The position numbers and the translations under genes are program-made. DNA of 64,000 nt from Burkholderiales bacterium RIFCSPHIGHO2_12_FULL_69_20 (lineage in GTDB: Bacteria > Pseudomonadota > Gammaproteobacteria > Burkholderiales > Burkholderiaceae_C): the NCBI GenBank assembly GCA_001770815.1, contig MESD01000031.1:1-64000 (forward strand), in the 5' to 3' direction. This document shows, piece by piece, positions 28,653-42,602 of the stretch. Under the pieces are notes generated by a model that saw only the letters and a program-made list of their open reading frames with translations, made no database searches and was not told the origin of the DNA. The first letter of the stretch is position 1. Each line of letters begins with the position of its first letter.

Positions 28653-29489
28653 TCAGGCCGGCAACAAGCCCGCGGCCGCCCAGACCTTCAGCGCATCGAC
28701 CGTGGCGGCCACGTCGTGCACCCGCAGCACCTGGGCACCACGCTGCACACAGGCCAGCGCCGCAGCCACGCTGGGCACCAGCCGCTGGTCCACTGGCCGG
28801 CCAGTCAGTGCGCCGAGCGTGGATTTTCGGCTCCAGCCCACCAGCAGCGGCTGATCCAGCGCCAGCAACTCCGCCTGGCGCTGCAAAAGGGCCCAGTTGT
28901 GGGCGGGCGTCTTGCCGAAGCCGATGCCCGGATCGAGCGCGATGCGGTCTGGCGCCACGCCCGCCGCACGCACCTCGGCCAGCCGCTGGCGCAACCACGC
29001 CGCCACCTCGCGCACCACGTCGCCATCGTAGTGCGGCGAGCGCTGCATCACGCCCGGCTCACCCTGCATGTGCATCAGGCACACGCCGCAGGCCGGATGG
29101 GCCGCCACCGCCGCCAGGGCGCCGGGCCGGACCAGCGAGCGCACGTCGTTGATGATGTCCACGCCCAGATCCAGCGCCGCGCGCATGACCTCGGGCGCGC
29201 TGGTGTCCACCGACACCGGCACCCCCAGCGTCACCGCGTGGTGCAAGACGGGCAGCACGCGGGCCAGTTCTTCGTCGGCGTCGGGCTGGCGGGCATCCGG
29301 GCGGGTGGATTCACCGCCGATGTCCAGCATATCGGCGCCCTCACGCAGCAACTGTTCGCAATGGGCCTGGGCGGCCGATGCCGTGGCATGCCGGCCGCCA
29401 TCGGAGAACGAATCGGGCGTGGCATTGACGATGCCCATCACCTGCGGCCGGCGCAGGTCGATGCAAAAACGGGTGGTCTGCCAGTGCAT
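28653..29489 (-). CDS. folP: Dihydropteroate synthase
   Basis: A 278-residue TIM-barrel enzyme that joins p-aminobenzoate to dihydropterin pyrophosphate in folate synthesis; sulfonamides target it. Motifs: [70 protein letters not shown] and [12 protein letters not shown] 29489 ([16 protein letters not shown]) is preferred over a TTG at 29522 that would fall inside the ftsH terminator hairpin. Confidence 0.97.
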   Translation of the reverse strand: MHWQTTRFCIDLRRPQVMGIVNATPDSFSDGGRHATASAAQAHCEQLLREGADMLDIGGESTRPDARQPDADEELARVLPVLHHAVTLGVPVSVDTSAPEVMRAALDLGVDIINDVRSLVRPGALAAVAAHPACGVCLMHMQGEPGVMQRSPHYDGDVVREVAAWLRQRLAEVRAAGVAPDRIALDPGIGFGKTPAHNWALLQRQAELLALDQPLLVGWSRKSTLGALTGRPVDQRLVPSVAAALACVQRGAQVLRVHDVAATVDALKVWAAAGLLPA

Positions 29490-29520
29490 GAAGAGGCGAT
29501 GGGGAACACGTGCCCAAGAC

Positions 29521-29542
29521 AACGGGGCCCGAAGGCCCCGTT
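29521..29542 (-). terminator. Hairpin between ftsH and folP
   Basis: A perfect 9-bp stem (AACGGGGCC / GGCCCCGTT) closes a TTCG tetraloop when read on the minus strand, followed by a weak U-rich GTTGTCTT. It lies 33 bases after the ftsH stop and probably terminates part of the transcripts, leaving folP-glmM partly dependent on read-through. Confidence 0.65.
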
Positions 29543-29575
29543 GGTCAAACGATCACGCGTTGTGATGCTGCGCGA

Positions 29576-31495
<1,920 letters not shown>

Positions 31496-31697
31496 CGCGG
31501 CTCCTTTAGCCAATCCTGATTGTGTGTGGCAGCGCCCGCAGCACCGTTGCCCGGCAGCGCCTGTAATCCACCCAATCTCACGGCAGATGGGGACGATTCT
31601 AGTCGAGTCAAGCCCCTGACACCGGGGTGGGGGCAGACGGTGAAACGGGTGAATTCAAGCCGAATTCGACCCATCGCAACGCCAGTGCTAACGCCCC

Positions 31698-32372
31698 TCA
31701 AGGCAGCTTCAGACCGATGCCCACCAGAAAGGTTTCAGATGATTTGTCGCGCGAGGCCTTGGGCTTGATTGCCTTGACCACCCGGAACTGCTGCTTGAAG
31801 CGCTGCACCAGCTGGCTGTAGCCGCTGCCGTGGAACACCTTGGCCACCAGCGCACCGCCGGGCTTGAGGTGGCCCTGGGCGAAGGCTAGCGCCAGTTCGA
31901 TCAAATGCTCGATGCGGGCCGCGTCCGACGACTCGATGCCCGACAGGTTGGGCGCGATGTCCGAGACCACCACGTCCACCGGCCGGCCGGCCACCGCGGC
32001 GTGCAGTTGCGCCAGCACCGCCTCTTCGCGGAAATCACCCTGGATGAACTGCACGCCCTCGATGGCCTCCATCGGCAGGATGTCGAGCGCGATGATGGTG
32101 CCCAGCAACTCGCCCACTGCCGCGCCGCCGGTGCCGGCCGCCTTGGGCGCAAAACGGCGGCGCAGGTACTGGCTCCACGCCCCCGGCGCCGAGCCGAGAT
32201 CAACCACCACCTGCCCCGGCTTGATCAGGCCCAGCGTCTCGTCGATCTCCTTCAACTTGTAGGCCGCGCGCGCCCGGTAACCCTCGCGCCCGGCCAGCTT
32301 GACGTACGGATCATTGACGTGGTCGTGCACCCACGCCTTGTTGATCTTCTTGCTCTTCGATTCGATTTTCAT
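31698..32372 (-). CDS. rlmE: 23S rRNA 2'-O-methyltransferase RlmE (FtsJ/RrmJ)
   Basis: A 224-residue enzyme that methylates U2552 in the A loop of 23S rRNA. SAM-binding motif I is [16 protein letters not shown]39 in RAAYKL, D in [13 protein letters not shown] in ALVAKVFHG and E near the C-terminus form the K-D-K-E tetrad of the family. The N-terminal lysine-rich stretch binds rRNA. The rlmE-ftsH order is conserved. It starts only 20 bases from the divergent yhbY start codon and shares a minimal promoter with it. Confidence 0.97.
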   Translation of the reverse strand: MKIESKSKKINKAWVHDHVNDPYVKLAGREGYRARAAYKLKEIDETLGLIKPGQVVVDLGSAPGAWSQYLRRRFAPKAAGTGGAAVGELLGTIIALDILPMEAIEGVQFIQGDFREEAVLAQLHAAVAGRPVDVVVSDIAPNLSGIESSDAARIEHLIELALAFAQGHLKPGGALVAKVFHGSGYSQLVQRFKQQFRVVKAIKPKASRDKSSETFLVGIGLKLP

Positions 32373-32380
32373 GACAAGGG

Positions 32381-32387
32381 GATAATA
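32381..32387. promoter_or_regulatory. Shared bidirectional -10 region of rlmE and yhbY
   Basis: GATAATA read rightward gives GATAAT (32381-32386), six bases before the yhbY ATG. Read leftward it gives TATTAT (32387-32382), nine bases before the rlmE ATG. The two -10 elements overlap on opposite strands in the only AT-rich patch between the genes. Both mRNAs would have at most a few untranslated bases. Confidence 0.5.
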
Positions 32388-32392
32388 GAAGA

Positions 32393-32866
32393 ATGTCTGC
32401 CATTCACTTAACGCCCGCCCAACGCAAAGAAAAGCGTGGCGAAGCCCATCATCTGGACCCCGTCGTGTTGATCGGCGATCAGGGCCTGACCGATGCCATC
32501 TTCAAGGAAGCCGACCTGGCGCTGAAGGCCCACGGCCTGATCAAGGTGCGGATGTTTTCCGATTCACGCCCCGACCGCGAGGCCGCGCTGGCCGCGCTGG
32601 CCGACAAGCTGAGCGCCGCGCCGGTGCAGCACATCGGCAAGCTGCTGGTGCTGTGGCGGCCGGTGCCCGAGAAGGTCAAGGTCGAGCGCGACGACCGCGC
32701 CGCCGGGCCGCGGGTGGTGAAGATCCTGAAGTTCAGCAAGAGCGGCAACCACCGCGCGCAGATCAAGAAGATCACCGTGTTCGGCAACCAGCGCGTCACC
32801 GCCGGCGGCGAAATCAAGCGCGCCAAGACCCGCGTGACCAGCGTCAAGAAGAAGGCGCAGGACTGA
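32393..32866 (+). CDS. yhbY: YhbY-family CRM-domain RNA-binding protein
   Basis: A 157-residue protein. Residues 5-100 form a CRM (YhbY) domain with [47 protein letters not shown] and [11 protein letters not shown], which binds pre-50S ribosomal particles in characterised relatives. The C-terminal 50 residues are strongly basic ([18 protein letters not shown] then [16 protein letters not shown]), longer than the roughly 97-residue E. coli protein. The gene pairs divergently with rlmE, another 50S factor. Its end overlaps the convergent DUF4149 gene by 23 bases. Confidence 0.93.
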   Translation: MSAIHLTPAQRKEKRGEAHHLDPVVLIGDQGLTDAIFKEADLALKAHGLIKVRMFSDSRPDREAALAALADKLSAAPVQHIGKLLVLWRPVPEKVKVERDDRAAGPRVVKILKFSKSGNHRAQIKKITVFGNQRVTAGGEIKRAKTRVTSVKKKAQD

Positions 32867-33365
32867 TCGCGCCCGGCCTGGCGGCGCGCCAGGCCAGCAT
32901 CCCCACCAGCACCAGCTTGGCACCGTAGAACACGGTGCTGATCAGGTGCAGTTGGCCGAAACTCAGCGGCCCCTGCCCGGCACGCGCGGCCGGCATCAGC
33001 GGCTGCAGCGCAAAGTAACCCGCCACGGTGCAGAACACCGTGCCCAACACCAGCAGCATCTCGGTGCTCAACACCGAGCCCTGCCCCATCTCGGCCAGCC
33101 CCTTGGCACGGGCACGCTCCATCGCCAGCAGCAGCACCGCCAGCATCAGGCTCAGCCAGGCCTCCTGCACGAAGATGCGGCCGACCACGCGGCCGGCATC
33201 GGGACGATCGAGCATCTCAAACGCCGCCGGTGCGACCATCGCCGCGATGCACAGCAGCACGCCGGCCCACACCGCCGGCAGCAGCCGTCGCAGGCGTTCA
33301 GACGTAGCGAACCTCGACGATCTCGTAGCGCTTGATGCCGCCGGGCGCCTGCACCTCGGCCACAT
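32844..33365 (-). CDS. DUF4149 family membrane protein
   Basis: A small inner-membrane protein with about four hydrophobic segments: [51 protein letters not shown] and [18 protein letters not shown]. It resembles DUF4149 proteins, which sit next to greA in many betaproteobacteria; function unknown. The start is unclear. Homologues usually begin xxERLRxLLPxxWAG, but no ATG/GTG/TTG precedes SERLRRLLP closely. The ATG at 33365 overlaps greA by 68 bases, while GTG 33272 would cut into the first membrane segment. The left end overlaps yhbY. Confidence 0.72.
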   Translation of the reverse strand: MWPRCRRPAASSATRSSRFATSERLRRLLPAVWAGVLLCIAAMVAPAAFEMLDRPDAGRVVGRIFVQEAWLSLMLAVLLLAMERARAKGLAEMGQGSVLSTEMLLVLGTVFCTVAGYFALQPLMPAARAGQGPLSFGQLHLISTVFYGAKLVLVGMLAWRAARPGAISPAPSS

Positions 33366-33774
33366 CGCCGGCTTCCTTGCCGATCATCGAACGCGCGATC
33401 GGCGAGCTGATCGAGATCAGGCCCTTCTTCAGATCGGCCTCGTCGTCGCCGACGATCTGGTAGGTCACGGCCTGGCCGCTGGCTTCTTCTTCCAGGTCGA
33501 CGGTGGCGCCGAACACCACGCGCCCGCCGGCATCCAGCGTGGCCGGATCGATGATCTGCGCAGCGGCCAACTTGCTTTCGATCTCGAGGATGCGGCCCTC
33601 GATGAAGCCTTGCTTGTCCTTGGCCGCTTCGTACTCGGCGTTTTCGGACAGGTCACCCTGGGCGCGCGCCTCGGCAATCGCCTGGATCACCGCATGGCGT
33701 TCCTTGGACTTGAGCTGCAGCAGCTCGGCCTTGAGTTTTTCGGCACCGCGCTTGGTGAGGGGGATGGTGGCCAT
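33298..33774 (-). CDS. greA: Transcription elongation factor GreA
   Basis: A 158-residue factor that enters the RNA polymerase secondary channel and stimulates cleavage of backtracked RNA. The N-terminal coiled coil carries the tip acidic pair region [20 protein letters not shown], and the C-terminal globular domain includes [38 protein letters not shown] 33774 gives the usual [18 protein letters not shown] start. It lies downstream of carAB on the same strand, as in many betaproteobacteria, behind a hairpin at 33808-33859. Confidence 0.98.
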   Translation of the reverse strand: MATIPLTKRGAEKLKAELLQLKSKERHAVIQAIAEARAQGDLSENAEYEAAKDKQGFIEGRILEIESKLAAAQIIDPATLDAGGRVVFGATVDLEEEASGQAVTYQIVGDDEADLKKGLISISSPIARSMIGKEAGDVAEVQAPGGIKRYEIVEVRYV

Positions 33775-33807
33775 GCGGGCCTCCTGGTGAGGGCTGTGGG
33801 CGGCTGA

Positions 33808-33859
33808 CAAAAACAAATCCGCCGCACCGGGCACCCGGTGAGGGGCGCAAGGGCGGCGG
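33808..33859 (-). terminator. Hairpin with T run between carB and greA
   Basis: On the minus strand, CCGCCGC (33859-33853) pairs with GCGGCGG (33825-33819) around an inner ACCGGG/CCCGGT stem, followed by ATTTGTTTTTG. It sits 18 bases after the carB stop and could terminate carAB or form the greA leader; greA leader termination is known in E. coli. Confidence 0.6.
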
Positions 33860-33876
33860 AGCGAAGAGCGCGAAGT

Positions 33877-37144
<3,268 letters not shown>

Positions 37145-37152
<8 letters not shown>

Positions 37153-38317
37153 TCTTCTTCTCCGCTTTCGATTCCGACATCAGCGTCGTGAAGCGGTCGA
37201 ACAGGTAGGCGATGTCGTGCGGGCCGGGCGAGGCTTCCGGGTGGCCCTGGAAGCAGAACGCCGGGCGGTCGGTGCGGGCCAGGCCCTGCAGCGTGTGGTC
37301 GAACAGGCTGACATGGGTGGGCCGCAGGTTGGCGGGCAGCGATTTTTCGTCGACCGCGAAGCCGTGGTTCTGGCTGGTGATCGAGACGCGGCCGCTGTCC
37401 AGATCTTTCACCGGGTGGTTGGCGCCGTGGTGGCCGAACTTCATCTTGAAGGTCTTGGCCCCCGAGGCCAGCGCCATGATCTGGTGGCCCAGGCAGATGC
37501 CGAAGGTGGGGATGCCGGTGTCGATCAGCGTGCGGGCGGCGGCGATCGCGTAGTCGCAGGGTTCGGGGTCGCCCGGGCCGTTGCTCAGGAAGATGCCGTC
37601 GGGCTTCAATTCAAGCACCGCGGCGGCGGGCGTCTGCGCCGGCACCACGGTGATGCGGCAGCCGCGGCTGGCCAGCATGCGCAGGATGTTGCGCTTGACG
37701 CCGAAGTCGTAGGCCACGACGTGAAACTTGGGGTCGACGAGCTGGCCGTAGCCGGTGCCCAGCGCCCATTCGGTCTCGGTCCAGGCATAGGGCTGGGTGA
37801 CCGACACGACCTTGGCGAGGTCCTGCCCGGCCATGTAGGGTGCGGCCTGCGCGCGGGTGATGGCGGCGGCAATGTCGGCCTGCGATACCACGGTGCCGGC
37901 CTCGAAGGTGACGATGCAGCCGTTCTGCGCACCGCTGGTGCGCAGCACACGGGTCAGGTGTCGGGTGTCGATGCCGGCGATGGCGACCGTGCCCTCGCGC
38001 CGCAGGTAGGCGTCCAACGTCAGGCTGGCGCGGAAGTTGGACATGCGGATGGGCAGATCCTTGATGATCAGCCCGGCGGCATGGACTTTCGAGGCTTCGA
38101 CGTCTTCCTCGTTGATCCCGTAGCTGCCGATGTGCGGATACGTCAGGGTGACGATCTGCTGGCAGTAGCTGGGGTCGGTGAGGATTTCCTGGTAACCGGT
38201 GAGGGCGGTGTTGAACACCACCTCACCCACGGTCAGCCCGGTGGCGCCGATGGAGATGCCTTGAAAGACCGTGCCGTCTGCGAGGGCGAGAAGAGCGGGG
38301 GGCAGAACTGGCAGCAA
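37145..38317 (-). CDS. carA: Carbamoyl-phosphate synthase small subunit
   Basis: A 390-residue glutaminase subunit that hydrolyses glutamine and channels ammonia to CarB. The class I amidotransferase triad is seen as Cys in [10 protein letters not shown] and His/Glu in [10 protein letters not shown]. The N-terminal domain has [13 protein letters not shown] and [16 protein letters not shown]. The start is a TTG at 38317 ([15 protein letters not shown]), supported by GGAG eight bases upstream and the lack of any in-frame ATG or GTG nearby. A leader of about 140 bases separates it from its likely promoter. Confidence 0.97.
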
Positions 38318-38461
38318 GAGGATGGCTCCGGAAGTCGCGCACGCCCAGCTCCGCTCAGATTCGGCCCCTGCGGTGGATCCCGAGGGGTGCGAGCAGGAAG
38401 TCCGGTGGGGAAACTTCGCAGGAGTTTCGCTAGGCTGCGTTGGTGGCGGGTAAACCTTCGA

Positions 38462-38467
38462 ATTATA
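38462..38467 (-). promoter_or_regulatory. Candidate -10 element (TATAAT) for carAB
   Basis: A perfect TATAAT on the minus strand followed by TCGAAGG. Transcription would start near 38455, giving a leader of about 138 bases before the TTG start of carA, long enough for pyrimidine- or arginine-dependent control. No good -35 element is visible. Confidence 0.5.
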
Positions 38468-38529
38468 GACTGCTCGGGTTTGCCCGCATGATCCGGCCGG
38501 GCATCAGGCGTGCTGCAGGCGCTGTCGCG

Positions 38530-38934
38530 TCAGCCCAGGGCCGCGATACCGGCACGGGCGATCTGCGCGTCTTCGCTCGATTTGACGCCACTCACGCCCA
38601 CCGCGCCCACACACTGGCCGTCCACCAGCACCGGCACGCCGCCTTCGAGCATGCCGTCCAGCCCGGGCGCGCTCAGGAAGCTGTAACGGCCCTGGTTGAT
38701 CACGTCTTCGTAGACCTTGCTCTCGCGCCGGCCCAGCGCCGCGGTGCGCGCCTTGGCCGGTGCGATGTGGGCCGAGATCGGCGCCGCGCCATCCAGGCGC
38801 TGCAGCCACAGCAGGTGGCCGCCGTCGTCGACGATGGCGATGGTCACGGCCCACTGATGGGCCAGTGCTTCGGTCTCGGCGGCCATCGCGATGGCGCGCA
38901 CGTCCGCCAGGGCCAACACGGATTTGGTCAACAT
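38530..38934 (-). CDS. GlcG/HbpS family protein
   Basis: A 134-residue protein of the GlcG/HbpS (DUF336) family. It shows WAVTIAIVDDGGHLLWLQRLDGA, the AKARTAALGRRES helix and LEGGVPVLVDGQCVGAVGVSG, the usual core. Some relatives bind haem or corrinoids and others lie in glycolate or diol utilisation loci; no such genes are nearby, so the role here is unknown. No signal peptide is seen. ATG 38934 has GGAG ahead of it at a suitable distance. The gene stands alone, with the carAB promoter just beyond its 3' end. Confidence 0.88.
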   Translation of the reverse strand: MLTKSVLALADVRAIAMAAETEALAHQWAVTIAIVDDGGHLLWLQRLDGAAPISAHIAPAKARTAALGRRESKVYEDVINQGRYSFLSAPGLDGMLEGGVPVLVDGQCVGAVGVSGVKSSEDAQIARAGIAALG

Positions 38935-39034
38935 GGAATACTCCAAAAGTCAGTGGAAATGCAGTGGACTGGCAGTGTGCATCACGCCGCGGACGAGATT
39001 GGCACCCGAAAGACCACGACAGCCCTGCGGAACT

Positions 39035-39040
39035 TACAAT
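39035..39040 (+). promoter_or_regulatory. Candidate -10 element (TACAAT) for the Bax-inhibitor-1 gene
   Basis: TACAAT lies 50 bases before the ATG at 39091. The predicted leader of about 44 bases includes the ribosome-binding GGAGG at 39080. Confidence 0.4.
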
Positions 39041-39090
39041 GCGCAACGCGGTCTGAACCGCATCCTTGTCACACCTTCTGGAGGTCGCAC

Positions 39091-39786
39091 ATGAACCAAC
39101 AACGCCTGCAAACCTTGTCCGGCTTCGGCGGGTCAGGCACGCTGGCCGCTGATCGCAACCGCGTTCTGCGCAACACTTATTGGCTGCTCGCGCTGTCGAT
39201 GGTGCCCACGGTGCTCGGCGCCTGGGTGGGTGTGCAGACTGGATTCGCACGGGCCATGTCGCCGGGCATCGGACTGATCGTCTTTCTGGCGGGCGCCTTC
39301 GGGTTCATGTTCGCAATCGAAAAGTTCAAGAACTCCGCGGCCGGCGTACCGATCCTGCTGGGCTTCACCTTCTTCATGGGCCTGATGCTCTCGAGGCTCA
39401 TCAGCGTGGTGCTGGCAACAAGCGGCCCCGGCGTGGTGATGACCGCCTTCGGCGGCACCGCAGGTGTCTTCTTCGTCATGGCGTCGCTGTCGAGCGTGAT
39501 CAAGCGCGATCTGGGCAACATGGGCAAGTTCCTCACCGTGGGCGCGCTGATGCTGTTCGTGGCCATGATCGCGAACTTCTTCTTGCAGTCATCGGCTCTG
39601 ATGATCGTGGTGGCCGTGCTGGGCATGGGGATCTTCAGCGCCTTCATCCTGTACGACCTGAAGCGCGTGCGCGACGGTGGTGAGACCAACTACATCACCG
39701 CCACGCTGGGTGTCTACCTGAGCGTCTTCAACGTGTTCCAGTTCATGCTTGCGTTGCTGGGCATGGGCGGTGGCGGCGACGACTGA
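39091..39786 (+). CDS. Bax inhibitor-1/YccA family membrane protein
   Basis: A 231-residue inner-membrane protein with seven hydrophobic segments. Conserved features are RVLRNTYWLLALSM at the start of the first segment, AFGGTAGVFFVMA, and IFSAFILYDLKRVRDGGETNYITATLGVYLSVFNVF, where the paired acidic residues of the BI-1 pore lie. YccA of this family binds and inhibits FtsH in E. coli; a similar link here is inference (ftsH is in this window but not adjacent). GGAGG eight bases before the ATG supports the start. A strong shared terminator follows. Confidence 0.93.
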   Translation: MNQQRLQTLSGFGGSGTLAADRNRVLRNTYWLLALSMVPTVLGAWVGVQTGFARAMSPGIGLIVFLAGAFGFMFAIEKFKNSAAGVPILLGFTFFMGLMLSRLISVVLATSGPGVVMTAFGGTAGVFFVMASLSSVIKRDLGNMGKFLTVGALMLFVAMIANFFLQSSALMIVVAVLGMGIFSAFILYDLKRVRDGGETNYITATLGVYLSVFNVFQFMLALLGMGGGGDD

Positions 39787-39811
39787 AGCCGGCGTTCACC
39801 GCGCGGTAACC

Positions 39812-39835
39812 ACGGGGCCTTCGGGCCCCGTTTTT
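39812..39835 (+). terminator. Strong terminator after the Bax-inhibitor-1 gene
   Basis: ACGGGGCC, loop TTCG, GGCCCCGT and a run of five T. The stem matches the ftsH/folP hairpin. Its T run touches the stop codon of convergent rlmD. Confidence 0.9.
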
Positions 39836-41217
39836 CATGTCGGCCGCACGAGCTCGGTCTGAAGGTCGAACACCGCCATCGACTCCACGTGCGCGGTGTG
39901 CGGGAACATGTTCACCGCACCGGCCGCCGAGCACCGGTAGCCCGCCTGGTGCACCAGCAGCCCGGCGTCGCGGGCCAATGTGGACGGGTTGCAGCTGACG
40001 TAGACGATGCGCTGCGGCGGCGTCCAGCCCTCGCGCGGTGATTCGTGCAGATCGGCCAGCGCCTTGACCAGCGCAAAGGCGCCTTCGCGCGGCGGATCGA
40101 TCAGCCACTTGTCGGCCGTGCCCCAGGCCACCAGGTCGTCGGGCGTCAGCTCGAACAGGTTGCGCGCGGCAAAACTGGCCCTGTCCGCCAGGCCGTTGCG
40201 CGCGGCGTTCTCGCGTGAGCGCTGCACCAGCGTCTCGCTGCCCTCGATGCCCAGCACCTCACGCGCCTTCGTCGCGATCGGCAGCGTGAAGTTGCCCAGG
40301 CCGCAGAACCAGTCGATCACCCGCTGGTCGCGGCCCGGTGCCAGCAACCGCAGCGCCCGGCCCACCAGCACGCTGTTGATGTGGTGGTTGACCTGGGTGA
40401 AGTCGGTGGGCTTGAACGGCATCGTGATGCCGAACTCGGGCAGCGCGTAGGCCAGTTCGGGCCCCCCCTCGTCGAGCAGGTGCACCGTGTCCGGCCCCTT
40501 GGGCTGCAGCCACCACTGCACACCCTGCGCGACGGCAAAGGCGCGCAGGCGGTCCTGATCGGCCGGCGTCAACGGCTCGAGGTGGCGCAGCACCAGCGCG
40601 ATCACCGGGCCTTCCAGCCGCTGGCCCACCGCCAGCTCGATCTGCGGCAGCCGGTCGCGCTGGTCCATCGTGCCGATCAGCGCGCGCAGCGGCATCAGCA
40701 TGGCGCTCATCTTGGGCGGCAGCACCGGGCACACCTGCATGTCGGCCAGGTAGCGGCTCTTGCGCTCGTGAAAACCCACCAGTACCGTGCCCTTCTTGGC
40801 CACGTGCCGCACCGACAGCCGCGCCCGGTAGCGGTAGCCCCAGGTGGGGCCCTCGATCGGCCGCAGCACCTGCTCTGGCTTCACCTTGGCCAGGTGCTGC
40901 AGGTTGTCCTCCAGCACGCGCTGCTTGACGGCCACCTGCGCGGCGGCATCCAGGTGCTGCATCTTGCAGCCGCCGCAGGCGCCGGGATGCAGGCCGAAGT
41001 GCGGGCAACCAGGGCGCACGCGCTGCGAACTCTCGCGCCGCATCGCCGTCATCACGCCCTGCTCCCAGGCGTTCTTGCTGCGGCCCACCTGCACCTGCAC
41101 TTCTTCACCGGGCAGCGCACCCTCGATGAACACCACCTTGCCCTCGGCATTGCGCGCCACACCCTGGGCCTCGAGGTCGATCGCGTCGACCTTCAGCCAT
41201 TCGTCTCTTGTCGTCAT
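39835..41217 (-). CDS. rlmD: 23S rRNA (uracil-1939-C5)-methyltransferase RlmD
   Basis: A 460-residue enzyme with an N-terminal TRAM domain (about 5-65), an iron-sulfur cluster site with C71, C81 and C84 plus a later Cys in MQVCPVLPP, and a C-terminal methyltransferase domain. SAM motif [30 protein letters not shown] and the nucleophile region [13 protein letters not shown] are diagnostic of the TrmA/RlmC/RlmD family. The full Fe-S site and length favour RlmD. It is flanked by hairpins on both sides, so it is a single-gene unit. Confidence 0.95.
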   Translation of the reverse strand: MTTRDEWLKVDAIDLEAQGVARNAEGKVVFIEGALPGEEVQVQVGRSKNAWEQGVMTAMRRESSQRVRPGCPHFGLHPGACGGCKMQHLDAAAQVAVKQRVLEDNLQHLAKVKPEQVLRPIEGPTWGYRYRARLSVRHVAKKGTVLVGFHERKSRYLADMQVCPVLPPKMSAMLMPLRALIGTMDQRDRLPQIELAVGQRLEGPVIALVLRHLEPLTPADQDRLRAFAVAQGVQWWLQPKGPDTVHLLDEGGPELAYALPEFGITMPFKPTDFTQVNHHINSVLVGRALRLLAPGRDQRVIDWFCGLGNFTLPIATKAREVLGIEGSETLVQRSRENAARNGLADRASFAARNLFELTPDDLVAWGTADKWLIDPPREGAFALVKALADLHESPREGWTPPQRIVYVSCNPSTLARDAGLLVHQAGYRCSAAGAVNMFPHTAHVESMAVFDLQTELVRPT

Positions 41218-41238
41218 GGTGTGGATTATCCGGGCAGC

Positions 41239-41262
41239 AAAAAGGCCGCCCGAAGGCGGCCT
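41239..41262 (-). terminator. Terminator after the LivK-like gene
   Basis: On the minus strand AGGCCGCC, loop TTCG, GGCGGCCT followed by TTTT. It lies 20 bases after the binding-protein stop and before rlmD. Confidence 0.88.
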
Positions 41263-41282
41263 GGTCGATGCGGCGGAGCTGA

Positions 41283-42452
41283 TCAGGGCTTGATGTAGTC
41301 CGAGGCCACCTTCCAGCGGCCGTCGACGATCTGCGACAGGCGCGACAGGTCGTTGCCCAGCCGCTTGGTGGCGGTGTAGGTGACCTTGGGCGAGCCGAAC
41401 ATGTCGGGCTCGATCACCATCGTGTCCATGGCCTTGATGAAGCTGTCGGTGCTCAGGTTGGCACCGGCCTTCTGCGCTGCCTTGGTGAAGGTGTCGATGA
41501 TCAGGTAGCCATAGACCGAGAACACCGTGGGGTCCTCGCTGAACTTGGTCTTGTACTTGTTGGCCCAGAAGCGCAGCGGCTGCGAGGCCTCATCCAGGTA
41601 GGGGTGCTGCGCGGTCATCGTGGCGTACAGGCCGTCCATCGGCTTGCCGCCCAGCTTGTGGATCAGATCGGTGTACGACGCGCTCGAACCCAGGAAGGTC
41701 GGGTTGAAGCCGGTCTTGCGCGCTTCACCGATGGCGCCGATGGTCTCGCGGATGATGGTGCCCAGGATCACCATGTCGCAGCCGCCGGACTTCATGCGCG
41801 CCACCTGCGACGAAAAGTCGGTGGCACCGCGCTTGTAGCTGGTCTTCTCGGCCAATGCCATGCCGATGGCCTTCAGGCCCGCCTCGGCACCACGCATCAC
41901 CTCCAGGCCGAACTCGTCGTCCTGGTACATCGTGCAGACCTTCTTGGCGCCCTTGTCCTTGGCCAGCTTGGGCGCGGCGATGCGGATCTGGTCGTAGTAG
42001 GTGGCGGCAAACGAATACTTGAGCTTGTGGAAGGGCTCGAACATCTCGCGCGCCGCGGTGATCGGCAGGAAGTTGATGACGTTCTTCTCGAACTGCACAG
42101 GCATCGCCGCGTTGTTGTGGGCGGTGCCGATGTGGCCGGCCATCAGGAAGATCTTGTCCTGGTTGACCAGCTTCTGCGCCGACAGCACGGCGCGCTTGGG
42201 ATCGTAGCCAGCGTCCTCGACCAGCAGCTTGAGCTTGCGCCCGTTGATGCCGCCCTGCTCGTTGATCTCGTCCACGCGCAGCTGCATGCCGTTGCGCGAT
42301 TGCTTGCCGAACGCGGCCACCGGGCCGGACAAATCCTGGATCGTACCGATCACGATTTCGGTCTTGCTGACACCCTGCGATGGGGCCTGGGCCTGAGCCG
42401 CGCCCAAGCCGAACAGCGCCAGCGAGGCGACGGTGAGGGAAGCAAGTTTCAT
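41283..42452 (-). CDS. Branched-chain amino acid-type ABC transporter substrate-binding protein
   Basis: A 389-residue periplasmic binding protein. The signal peptide ends around residue 22 ([11 protein letters not shown]). The mature part shows [38 protein letters not shown] and [16 protein letters not shown], typical of the LivK/HAAT (Peripla_BP_6) family. The ligand could be an amino acid, amide or aromatic acid; the gene has no adjacent permease or ATPase, so it is an orphan subunit. It stands alone between the nlpD region and rlmD. Confidence 0.92.
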   Translation of the reverse strand: MKLASLTVASLALFGLGAAQAQAPSQGVSKTEIVIGTIQDLSGPVAAFGKQSRNGMQLRVDEINEQGGINGRKLKLLVEDAGYDPKRAVLSAQKLVNQDKIFLMAGHIGTAHNNAAMPVQFEKNVINFLPITAAREMFEPFHKLKYSFAATYYDQIRIAAPKLAKDKGAKKVCTMYQDDEFGLEVMRGAEAGLKAIGMALAEKTSYKRGATDFSSQVARMKSGGCDMVILGTIIRETIGAIGEARKTGFNPTFLGSSASYTDLIHKLGGKPMDGLYATMTAQHPYLDEASQPLRFWANKYKTKFSEDPTVFSVYGYLIIDTFTKAAQKAGANLSTDSFIKAMDTMVIEPDMFGSPKVTYTATKRLGNDLSRLSQIVDGRWKVASDYIKP

Positions 42453-42602
42453 GGGATGTCGTCTCCTGATCGGGCCACGGGGCGTGGCGCCGACCGCCGA
42501 TGCTAGCCGTGCGCCAAGCCGCCGCGCATCAGGGAAACGCTGAGTCGATCTGGTGCGCCGGCACGGCCGGCGGCGCCGGATCAACGACGGCGCAACGCCG
42601 GT

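Noticed and set aside
31496-31697. A gene between rlmE and ftsH
   Set aside because: Open frames here are short and lack ribosome-binding sites; the stretch is best seen as the ftsH leader.
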